From Acidobacteriota bacterium (lineage in GTDB: Bacteria; Acidobacteriota; Terriglobia; Bryobacterales; Bryobacteraceae), in the NCBI GenBank assembly GCA_016185425.1, contig JACPNQ010000014.1, positions 119,205 to 183,204 of the forward strand: a stretch of 64,000 nt of DNA. The letters run 5' to 3'. The notes below the pieces were generated by a model. It did not search any database and was not told the DNA's origin. It worked only from the letters and a program-made list of their open reading frames with translations. How positions within the stretch are numbered: the first letter of the stretch is position 1; each line of letters opens with the position of its first letter. Positions 35,611 to 43,631 of the stretch are shown piece after piece. A program made the translations under genes and the position numbers.

Positions 35611-37259
35611 CACGCCGCGACCTGCTGCTTGCCGCCCTCGCCGCCTCCCCCGCCGGCCCAGGCTTCCGGCTCACCGATGTGACCGGCGCCGCCGGTCTCT
35701 CCTTTCAGCACAACACCGGCGGATTCGGCGCCAAGTATCTGCCGGAGACGATGGGCCCCGGATGCGCCTTCCTCGATTACGATAACGACGGCTGGCTCGA
35801 CATCCTGCTCGTCAATGGCCAGGACTGGCCCGGTCATCGCCGCCAGCGCTCCACGCCGCGCCTCTATAAAAACAACCGGAACGGCACCTTCAGCGACGTC
35901 ACGAAAAGCGCCGGACTCGATGTCGAAATGTACGGCCTCGGCGTCGCCGTCGCCGACTACAACAACGACGGTTTCCCTGATCTCTACTTCACGTGTGTCG
36001 GCCAGAATCGCCTCTTCCGCAATAACGGAAAAGGAGCGTTTCTCGACGTCACCGCCCAGTCCGGACTCGGCAATCGCCAGTCGTTTTCTACCTCCGCCAT
36101 GTGGGTGGACATCGATCGCGACGGCCACCTCGACTTATTCGTCTGTAACTACGTCCGCTGGGCCGCGGCGCAAGACGTCTTCTGTAGCCTCGACGGAAAG
36201 ACCAAGTCATACTGCACCCCGGAGGCCTTCCGCGGCACTACCTCCTGGCTCTTCCGTAACCGTGGAAACGGCACCTTTGAAGACATCACCGCCCGCAGCG
36301 CGCTGTTCGATGCCTCTTCCAAGTCGCTCGGCGTGGCAATGCTCGATTTCGATCAGGACGGCTGGCCCGATCTCTTCGTTGCGAACGACACCCAGCCCAA
36401 CAAACTCTACCGCAACAATCACGACGCCACTTTCCGCGAGTCCGCCGTACGTAGCGGCGTCGCCTTCGGTGACGACGGCCGCGCCCGCGCCGGTATGGGC
36501 GTCGATGCCGGCGACTTTCGCGGCACAGGACGCGAAGCCATCGCCGTCACTAATTTCGATAACGAAATGATGGGTCTCTACGAAGCCGTCGAAAACGGTT
36601 TCTCAGACCGTGCCTATGCCGCCGGAGTTGGCGTGCCAACACGTTCACACCTCGGTTTCGGCTGCCTGTTTTTTGACGCGGATCTCGACGGCCAACTCGA
36701 TCTCCTCGCCGTCAATGGCCACATCGACGATACGGTCCGCAATCTCAACCGCGGCATCGTCCACGCCCAGTCGCCGAACCTTTTCCGCAACCTCGGCGGT
36801 GGCAGGTTTCGCGATGTCGCCGCCGAGGTGGGCGCCGAATTCTTCGCGCCCAAAGTCGGTCGCGGCCTGGCTCTCGGCGACTTCGACCGCGACGGCGACC
36901 TCGACGTGCTGATTACCACCAACGGCGGTCCCGCTTACCTCTATCGGAACGACCTGTCGAACGGCCATCGCTCTATCCGGTTCCGTTTGGAGGGACGTAA
37001 GTCGAACCGCGATGCAATTGGCGCGGTCATTCGCATCTTCGGGACCGGGGGGCCGCAAATGCGCACGATTCGATGTGGCTCCAGCTATCTTTCTTCCAGT
37101 TCTCTCGCCGCCACGTTCGGCGTCGGTACTCTCTCCACAGTCGAACGCGTCGTCGTCTACTGGCCCAGCGGCCGGAGCGACGAGTTTAAGAACCTCCCCA
37201 CTGGCCGCACCTATCATTGCGTGGAGGGCGGCGCGCCCGGAGCGCTTGACTATCGCTAG
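35607..37259 (+). CDS. CRTAC1-like FG-GAP/VCBS repeat protein with ASPIC/UnbV domain
   Basis: An exported 550-residue protein. The N-terminus (MTRRDLLLAALAASPAGP) is a Tat-like signal. It carries serial VCBS/FG-GAP blades with calcium-binding loops such as DYDNDGWLDILLVNG, DYNNDGFPDLYFTCV, DIDRDGHLDLFVCN and DRDGDLDVLITTNG. The C-terminal ASPIC/UnbV domain covers ~470-545 (GAVIRIFGTGGPQMRTIRCG, VYWPSGRSDEF). The fold is an integrin-alpha-like propeller. Function is not established for bacterial members. Co-translation with a two-component system is unusual. Confidence 0.88.
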   Translation: MTRRDLLLAALAASPAGPGFRLTDVTGAAGLSFQHNTGGFGAKYLPETMGPGCAFLDYDNDGWLDILLVNGQDWPGHRRQRSTPRLYKNNRNGTFSDVTKSAGLDVEMYGLGVAVADYNNDGFPDLYFTCVGQNRLFRNNGKGAFLDVTAQSGLGNRQSFSTSAMWVDIDRDGHLDLFVCNYVRWAAAQDVFCSLDGKTKSYCTPEAFRGTTSWLFRNRGNGTFEDITARSALFDASSKSLGVAMLDFDQDGWPDLFVANDTQPNKLYRNNHDATFRESAVRSGVAFGDDGRARAGMGVDAGDFRGTGREAIAVTNFDNEMMGLYEAVENGFSDRAYAAGVGVPTRSHLGFGCLFFDADLDGQLDLLAVNGHIDDTVRNLNRGIVHAQSPNLFRNLGGGRFRDVAAEVGAEFFAPKVGRGLALGDFDRDGDLDVLITTNGGPAYLYRNDLSNGHRSIRFRLEGRKSNRDAIGAVIRIFGTGGPQMRTIRCGSSYLSSSSLAATFGVGTLSTVERVVVYWPSGRSDEFKNLPTGRTYHCVEGGAPGALDYR

Positions 37260-37284
37260 CCATCCACGCACTTACTATGTGGGT

Positions 37285-38698
37285 ATGGTCTCTCCTCTCC
37301 TCCTTCTCGTTTTGGCTGCCGTGGCTGCAAGCGCCAACGAGCCGGACTGGCCGCAGTTCCGCGGCCCGCTGGCGAATCCCGTCGGCGCCAGCGAGAACTT
37401 GGCCGAACGCTGGTCCAAGACCGAAAACATCGAATGGATTGCCGATATTCCCGGCCGCGGCTGGTCATCGCCCATCGTCGCCGGCAACCACGTTTTCCTT
37501 ACTGCCGTCGCAACCGACGGCAAGTCGAAGCAGCCGCAGACCGGCACCGAATATAGCAATGAGTATGTCGCGGAGTTGATGAAACAGGGGCTCACCCAGG
37601 CCCAGGTATTGGAGAAGGTTACCGAGCGAGACATCGAACTGCCCAAGGAAGTCACGCTGCACTACCTCCTCTATTGTCTGGATCTCCGCACAGGCAAGAC
37701 GATCTGGAAGCAGGAATTCTACGCAGGCCGCCCGCCCGGTGGACGTCATCGCAAGAACAGCTTTTCATCGGAAACGCCTGTCACCGATGGCAAGAACGTG
37801 TATGTCTACATCGCTAACCTCGGCCTCTACGCGTTTGATCGGAAGGGCAAGCAGATGTGGAAGGCCGCGCTGGAAGCCAATCCCATCTATCTCGACTTCG
37901 GCACCGGCAGCTCCCCCGGTGCTCCATGACAACCAGTTGATCGTCCTCAGCGATAACGAAAAGCAGCAATACTTGGCGTCGTTTGACAAGCGCACTGGAA
38001 AGCAGCTTTGGCGCACGAATCGCGATATCCGCGAAACCGGCGGCGGACGTTCACAGGGCTCCGCCTGGACCACGCCGTTCATCTGGACCAACGCGCAGCG
38101 TACCGAAATCGTCACCATCGGCCCGGCCTTTGCCGTCAGTTACGACCTCGAAGGCAAGGAGCTCTGGCGGCTCGGTGGTATGTCCGTTACGCCCGTGCCC
38201 AGCCCATTCAGTTATGACGGCATGCTCTACATTGATGCCGGCCGCGGCAAGGCTCTCTTTGCCGTCCGCCCCGGGGCGAAGGGCGATATTACTCTCGGCA
38301 GAATGGACAAGTCGAACGAGTTCGTCGCTTGGTCCGACGCACGCGGCGGCACATACCTGCCCACGCCCCTCGCCTACAACGGCGGCATCTACGCGTTGAC
38401 CGAAACCGGCATCCTCAGCCGTTTCGACGCCAAGACCGGCAAACTCAGCTACAAGTCGCGCATTGACCCCGAGGCCGGCTTTTTTACCACTTCGCCCTGG
38501 GCCTACAACGGCAAAATCTTCTGTCTCAGCGAAGAAGGCAAGACCTTCGTCATCGCCGCGGGCGAGACGTTTCAACTCCTGCATGCCAATCCCCTCGATG
38601 AAATGGCGCAGGCAACGCCCGCCATCGTCGACGACCGCCTCCTCCTCCGCACGGAAAGCAAGCTCTACTCCATCCGCCGTCCCAAGAAGCGCGCTTGA
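37285..38698 (+). pseudogene. PQQ-type beta-propeller protein, one frameshift at a C5 run
   Basis: Starts at ATG 37285 with a signal peptide (VSPLLLLVLAAVAASA) and PDWPQFRGP, the usual opening of quinoprotein-like propellers in this lineage. The first frame ends at 37929 (GTGSSPGAP). The second frame continues the same protein to 38698 (VLHDNQLIVLSDNEKQQYLA). Removing one C from CCCCC at 37913-37917 restores GTGSSPVLHDNQ, so a single-base insertion separates the halves. Propeller blades (SFDKRTGKQLWRTN) lie on both sides and the rest is intact. This is either a fresh frameshift or a sequence error. The TGA provides the TTGACA of the padR promoter. Confidence 0.75.
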
Positions 38699-38743
38699 CA
38701 ATGGCTTAGCGGCTTAGGCATAAATTGTTTATGCCTAAGCCGC
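38695..38743 (+). promoter_or_regulatory. padR promoter with a 16-bp palindromic operator over the start codon
   Basis: TTGACA at 38695-38700 is followed after 18 bases by CATAAA at 38719-38724. GCGGCTTAGGCATAAA (38709-38724) and TTTATGCCTAAGCCGC (38728-38743) form a perfect 16-base inverted repeat around TTG. The repeat covers the -10 and the ATG at 38731. Transcription would begin about seven bases after the -10, that is at or next to the ATG, so the mRNA may be leaderless; no ribosome site is present. PadR proteins commonly repress their own promoter through such palindromes. Confidence 0.65.
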
Positions 38744-39084
38744 CAATGCCGGCCCCGCGTTCCGGTGACCTCATCCCCGGCTCGCTCGAAGTGCTTATAC
38801 TTAAGGCGATCTCCCGGAACGGCAGGATGCACGGCTACGCCATCGCCGACTGGATTCACACGGTCTCGGAGGAAGCCCTGCGGGTCGAGGAGGGCGCGCT
38901 TTATCCCGCGCTCCATCGCCTGGAGTTGCGAGGCCTTCTCGAACAGGAGTGGGGACTCTCGGACACCAATCGACGCGTGAAGTTCTACCGTCTCACTCCC
39001 GCCGGCCGCAAAGCGCTGACGGCGGAACGCGAGCACTGGAGCCGCCTCACTACCGGAGTCATGCGTATCCTGGAGAGCCAATGA
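38731..39084 (+). CDS. PadR-family transcriptional regulator (ADOP-associated)
   Basis: A 117-residue winged-helix repressor. Hallmarks are LEVLILKAISRNGRMHGYAI, VEEGALYPALHRLELRGLLE and FYRLTPAGRKAL. The protein belongs to the short PadR type paired with duplicated orphan permeases in Acidobacteria. I start at ATG 38731, which lies inside a palindrome and has no ribosome site. The stop overlaps the permease gene as ATGA, so it very likely controls that gene and itself. Confidence 0.9.
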   Translation: MPKPPMPAPRSGDLIPGSLEVLILKAISRNGRMHGYAIADWIHTVSEEALRVEEGALYPALHRLELRGLLEQEWGLSDTNRRVKFYRLTPAGRKALTAEREHWSRLTTGVMRILESQ

Positions 39085-41705
39085 ACGAGTGGCTCCATGC
39101 CCTCCGGCTCCGGCTCCGCGCCCTCGGAAGACGCGGCCAGCTCGACCGGGACCTCGAAGACGAGCTGGCCTTCCACATGGAAATGCGCCGCGCCGCGGGC
39201 GAACCGAAGGCGCCATTCGGCAACGCCACCGCCACGCGCGAAAAACTCCGCGATACCTGGGCACTCGCCTGGGAAGACGCCTGGCGTGAACTCACCCAGT
39301 CTGTGCGTATCCTCCGCCGCAGCCCAGGCCACACCGCAGCCGTCATTGTCCTCCTCGCCTTAGGCATCGGCGGCAATGCCGCGATGTTCAGCGTCTATAA
39401 CGCCCTCTTTGTCCGCGAGCTCCCAGTCCCCGAACCTGCCCGCCTCGCCGTCTTGAACCCCTATTGGTCGCTGCCCGGCCTCGAAAGCTTCCGCCGCGCC
39501 CAAACGTCCTTCAGCGGCATCTTCGGCACCGGTTCCCTCACCAGCACCTCCTACTCCACCGCTTCCGGCGAACAGCTCTCCCGCGTCAGCGGCGGCATCG
39601 TCACCGGCAACTACTTTCAGGTGCTCGGTGTCACCGCCCAGCTCGGCCGCCTGCTCACTCCGGAGGACGACCAGGCCGGCGATCCCCGTACCGTAGCCGT
39701 CATCAGTGACGGGTTCTGGACGCGCCAGTTCCATCGCGACTCCAGTATTCTCGGGACCCGGATATATCTCTCGGGTACGCCCTTCACCATCGTCGGCGTC
39801 GCCCAACAGTCCTACCGCGATGACCTGCCCGGCCGCGCCCGCGATCTCTGGGTTCCCATGAACACACAGCCGCTCGCCAATCCGTCCGGTGACGTCCGCT
39901 ACCAGCAGGGCTGGCGCTGGCTCAGTGTCATGGGCCGTTTGAAGTCGGGTGTCTCCATCGAACAGGCCATGGCCGAAGCCCGCGTCATCAACGCGCAAAT
40001 GGAAAGCGAGACCAATACATCCCGCCGCCGCTTTACTGTCGGCCCATTCGAAACCGGCCGCAGCGGTTTCCCCGGTTACCGCAGGTCTCTGAGCACGCAG
40101 CTCCAAATCCTCGCCATCACCGTCGGCATCATGCTGCTCCTCGTCTGCCTCAACGCCGCCACCCTCCTCCTCGTCCGGGGCACCGCTCGCGGGCGGGAAA
40201 TCGCAGTCCGGCAGGCGCTGGGCTGTGGCCGTGCTCGCCTTGTGTGCCAGCTCTTTCTGGAAGGACTGCTCCTCACCGCCGCCGGCGCCGCAATCGGCCT
40301 CTTCTTCGCTCCCCATGTCGCACGGGCTTTGCTCAGCCTGCAGCCAACGAGTGACATAGTCAACCCTGAGCTCATCTTCGATATGCCCATGATCGCCTTC
40401 GGACTGGGAATCTCCCTCGTCACCGCCGCCGCCTGCACGCTCATCCCGGCCCTCCGCGTCTCCCGCGTCCAGATTGAACCCGCCCTCCGTAGCGCATCCC
40501 GCGGTACCACCGGGTCAGCCGCTACGCGCCGCACCATCCGTGCGCTGGTCGCACTGCAAACCGCCCTCTCCGTCGTCCTCGTTGCCATGTCATTTCTCTT
40601 CGCGCAAAGCCTCTATCGTCTCCGCTCGGTCGACGGCGGGTTCGAGCGAATCCGCGGTATCACCGCCACGCTGGACGCTCGCGTTGCTGGCTACAATGAC
40701 CCCGCAGCCCAATACCGTCTCGCCCAACGCCTCATCGATCGCCTCTCCGTCCTCCCCGGTGTCGAATCCGCCAGCCTTGCTCTCTGCTCCGTCCTCATGG
40801 GCTGCTCCCGCATGGCCCCCATCGAAATGGAAGGCGCTGCCGCCAGCCCCGGTGACCCGTCCATCTGGCTCAATTCCGTCACGCCCGCTTACTTCCAAAC
40901 CACCGGCATCCACATCGAAATCGGTCGCGCCTTCGACCCCGCCGATCGCGCCGGCGCACCGCGAGTGGCCGTTGTCACTGAATCCCTCGCGCGCAGCTAC
41001 TTCCCCGAGGGCGACGCCATCGGCCGGCGCTTCACACCGCTATCCGCCCGCGGCGTTCCAAACGAACCCATCGAGATCATCGGCATAATCCGCGACGTCC
41101 GCTTCGTGAGTCCCCGCGATAAGCCGATCCGGATGGCCTTCCTGTCCTACGACCAGTTTCCCGGCGAATACAGCTATCTCCAGGTCCGCACGAAATCCGC
41201 CGCGGCCCCTCTCGTCAACAGCGTTCGCCAGGCGATCTTCGAAGTCGAGCCGCGTCTCTACATGCGCGGCCCGAACACGCTGCCTGACACGCTCGCGATG
41301 AACCTCTCCCGCGAAACTCTTCTCGCCCGCGCCAGCCTTCTCTTCGGCGGCATCGCCCTTTTCCTCGCCTGCTTCGGCATCTATGGCGTCGTCTCGTATC
41401 TCGTCGCCGCGGGCAGGAGCGAGATCGGCATCCGCCTCGCCATCGGCGCGCAGCCTGGAACGGTGATGCGCCAGGTCATCCGCGATGCGCTCCTCACCGT
41501 GTCGCCAGGTATCGTCCTTGGACTCGGTGCTGCCTGGGCCGGAGGTCAGTTCATCGAGTCCCTGCTCTTTGGCGTCACCCGCCAGGACCTCCTCACCAAC
41601 TTCGCCGTCGCGCTCGTTTTGCTGGGGACAACCATCATCGCGGCATGGCTTCCCGCCCGCCGTGCCTCTCGCATCGACCCGCTCGAAGCGCTCCGGTGTG
41701 AGTAG
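39081..41705 (+). CDS. ADOP: duplicated FtsX/MacB-like ABC permease without ATPase
   Basis: An 874-residue inner-membrane protein. The soluble N-terminal region (~1-75, LEDELAFHMEMRRA) is the ADOP-specific segment. Two MacB_PCD/FtsX units follow, each a membrane helix, periplasmic domain and three helices; GREIAVRQALGCGRARLVCQ and SEIGIRLAIGAQPGTVMRQV are the paired FtsX segments. The C-terminus ends RRASRIDPLEALRCE, typical of the family. No ATPase gene is adjacent, as usual for ADOPs. The substrate is unknown. Silent positions favour C strongly, unlike the second ADOP in this window. Confidence 0.9.
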   Translation: MNEWLHALRLRLRALGRRGQLDRDLEDELAFHMEMRRAAGEPKAPFGNATATREKLRDTWALAWEDAWRELTQSVRILRRSPGHTAAVIVLLALGIGGNAAMFSVYNALFVRELPVPEPARLAVLNPYWSLPGLESFRRAQTSFSGIFGTGSLTSTSYSTASGEQLSRVSGGIVTGNYFQVLGVTAQLGRLLTPEDDQAGDPRTVAVISDGFWTRQFHRDSSILGTRIYLSGTPFTIVGVAQQSYRDDLPGRARDLWVPMNTQPLANPSGDVRYQQGWRWLSVMGRLKSGVSIEQAMAEARVINAQMESETNTSRRRFTVGPFETGRSGFPGYRRSLSTQLQILAITVGIMLLLVCLNAATLLLVRGTARGREIAVRQALGCGRARLVCQLFLEGLLLTAAGAAIGLFFAPHVARALLSLQPTSDIVNPELIFDMPMIAFGLGISLVTAAACTLIPALRVSRVQIEPALRSASRGTTGSAATRRTIRALVALQTALSVVLVAMSFLFAQSLYRLRSVDGGFERIRGITATLDARVAGYNDPAAQYRLAQRLIDRLSVLPGVESASLALCSVLMGCSRMAPIEMEGAAASPGDPSIWLNSVTPAYFQTTGIHIEIGRAFDPADRAGAPRVAVVTESLARSYFPEGDAIGRRFTPLSARGVPNEPIEIIGIIRDVRFVSPRDKPIRMAFLSYDQFPGEYSYLQVRTKSAAAPLVNSVRQAIFEVEPRLYMRGPNTLPDTLAMNLSRETLLARASLLFGGIALFLACFGIYGVVSYLVAAGRSEIGIRLAIGAQPGTVMRQVIRDALLTVSPGIVLGLGAAWAGGQFIESLLFGVTRQDLLTNFAVALVLLGTTIIAAWLPARRASRIDPLEALRCE

Positions 41706-41728
41706 CGGTTTCGCGACATAATCTATCA

Positions 41729-42808
41729 ATGCGCAGACGAGAGTGTATTGGGATACTGGCTGCCGCGGGCGCCGCCTCCGCAGCCCCAAAGCGGCGAACC
41801 GCCGTGTCGATTCAAGGCGATCGCTTTTTCATCAACGGCAAGCCCACGTATGCCGGGCGCACGTGGAAAGGACACAAGATCGAAGGCCTGTTGATGAACT
41901 CCCGCATGGTGCAGGGCATCTTCGATGACCTCAACCCGGAGACCGCCGTGCGCTGGGCCTATCCCGATACCAAGAAGTGGGACGCCGGGCGCAACGTCCG
42001 CGAGTTCCTTGCCGCCATGCCGCTCTGGCGCAAGCACGGCCTCCTCGCGTTCACCATCAACCTCCAGGGCGGCAGTCCGGAGGGCTACTCAAAGGGCCAG
42101 CCGTGGGAGACCGGTGCCATCGCCCCGGACGGCTCGCTGCGCCCGGCCTTCATGGCGCGGCTGGAGCGTATCCTCAACCGCGCCGATGAGCTCGGCATGG
42201 TGGCTATTATCGGCTACTACTACTTCGGTCAGGACCAGCGCGTAAAGGATGAAGCGGCCGTGAAGCGCAGCGTCGCCAACGCCACCCAGTGGTTGCTCGA
42301 CAAGGGCTATCGCAACGTGCTCGTTGAGATCGACAACGAATGCAACGTCAAGGCGTATGACCATCCCATCCTCATGCCGGATCGCGTGCATGAGCTGATC
42401 GACATGGCGAAAGCGATGACGAAGGATGGCCGGCGTCTCCTCGTCGGAACCAGCTATGGCGGCGGCGCGGTACCGCTTGAAAATGTCGTTACCACATCGG
42501 ACTATCTGCTGATGCACGGCAACGGCGTCAAGGACCCGAAGCGCATCGGTGAGATGGTGCGCCAGGTACGGCAGGTCAAAGGTTACCGTCCCATGCCCGT
42601 GCTCTTCAACGAGGATGACCACTTCGACTTCGATCAGCCGATGAACAACATGGTCGCGGCCATCGGCGAGTACTGCGGCTGGGGCTACTTCGACCCCGGC
42701 AAGAGCGACTATGCCGACGGCTACCAGTGCCCGCCCGTGAACTGGGGCATCAACTCCGAACGAAAGAAGGCGTTCTTCAACTTGCTGAAGGAAGTAACCG
42801 GAGCCTAA
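41729..42808 (+). CDS. Exported clan GH-A-like glycoside hydrolase (family unassigned)
   Basis: A 359-residue protein with a Tat-like leader (MRRRECIGILAAAGAASAA). A TIM-barrel layout is suggested by FFINGKPTYAGRTWKGHKIE at the start, VAIIGYYYFGQDQR, then the Asn-Glu pair VLVEIDNECNV (Glu204) and PVLFNEDDHFDF (Glu295). These would be the acid/base and nucleophile of clan GH-A. I do not recognise the family. The sequence ends without an accessory domain. It converges with the SDR gene, stops overlapping by four bases. Confidence 0.65.
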   Translation: MRRRECIGILAAAGAASAAPKRRTAVSIQGDRFFINGKPTYAGRTWKGHKIEGLLMNSRMVQGIFDDLNPETAVRWAYPDTKKWDAGRNVREFLAAMPLWRKHGLLAFTINLQGGSPEGYSKGQPWETGAIAPDGSLRPAFMARLERILNRADELGMVAIIGYYYFGQDQRVKDEAAVKRSVANATQWLLDKGYRNVLVEIDNECNVKAYDHPILMPDRVHELIDMAKAMTKDGRRLLVGTSYGGGAVPLENVVTTSDYLLMHGNGVKDPKRIGEMVRQVRQVKGYRPMPVLFNEDDHFDFDQPMNNMVAAIGEYCGWGYFDPGKSDYADGYQCPPVNWGINSERKKAFFNLLKEVTGA

Positions 42809-43575
42809 AGCGTCTTCGTCGCGCCGCCGTCCATATCGATCAGCGCTCCATGCAGGAACCGGCCGGCCGGGCTAGTAATGAACGCTACCAATCCGGCAAT
42901 ATCCTCAGGCTCGCCAACGCGAGTCACCCGCGCCTCGCGCACAAACACCTCTTCCGCCGCATCGGCCGCAATCTCTCGCTCCGCCGCCAACGCCGCCAGC
43001 CGCTTTGTGAATCGGTCTGTTCGCACCGTGCCGGGGTTGATCGCATTCACCTGCACCCCATCGCGAACCCCGTTGTCCGCCATCGCCTTCGTGAAGGAGA
43101 GAAGCGCCGCATTTACCGAACCTCCGATCGTAAACTGCGCGCCCGGAGTTCGTCCGCCCGTTCCAGCAATGTTGATCAGCGAGCCGCCAGAGCTCTTCAA
43201 ATGCGGCCACGCCGCGCGAGTCAGGCGCACTGCGCCGTGCAGCTTTAGCGCGTAGCCATCCTCCCAATCGGCATCGGTCAGGTCCAGAAACTCGCCACGT
43301 TTCGTGGCCCCGGCGTTGTTGACGACAATGTCGACGCGCCCAAACCGCCTCATACACAAACGGACCAACTCCGCCGGCGACTCAGGTAGCCGCAAGTCGA
43401 GCGGTGCGACCGCCGCGCCTTCTCCAATTTCATCGGCTGCCTCCGCAAGCAACTCCTCATCCCTCGCGGACAAGACGACCCGCGCTCCGGTCCTTGCCAG
43501 CCGCAGCGCGATCGCCCGGCCAATTCCCCGGCTGGCGCCCGTCACAATGGCGGCTCTTCCTTGTAAGGGCAGCAT
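42805..43575 (-). CDS. SDR-family protein lacking the Ser-Tyr-Lys triad
   Basis: 256 residues of classical SDR architecture: TGASRGIG (residues 12-19) and NNAG (86-89) are intact and the C-terminus (SPAGRFLHGALIDMDGGATK) is normal. The active-site segment where YxxxK should be reads FTIGGSVNAALLSFTK (148-163), with Ile150 and Val154 in place of Tyr and Lys and Gly/Ala in place of the Ser. It could still bind NAD(P) but not use the standard mechanism. A subgroup with this NAALLSFTK pattern exists, so this is a variant family rather than a broken gene. Confidence 0.8.
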   Translation of the reverse strand: MLPLQGRAAIVTGASRGIGRAIALRLARTGARVVLSARDEELLAEAADEIGEGAAVAPLDLRLPESPAELVRLCMRRFGRVDIVVNNAGATKRGEFLDLTDADWEDGYALKLHGAVRLTRAAWPHLKSSGGSLINIAGTGGRTPGAQFTIGGSVNAALLSFTKAMADNGVRDGVQVNAINPGTVRTDRFTKRLAALAAEREIAADAAEEVFVREARVTRVGEPEDIAGLVAFITSPAGRFLHGALIDMDGGATKTL

Positions 43576-43631
43576 GTAATTGAATGTACATCCAGCGGGC
43601 GGTTCCCCTGTGCTGGAATGGTTGGAGGCAG

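Noticed and set aside
37905..37930. Programmed frameshift in the PQQ-type propeller gene
   Set aside because: A C5 run alone without a slippery heptamer, downstream structure or internal ribosome site does not support programmed shifting; an indel or sequence error is simpler.
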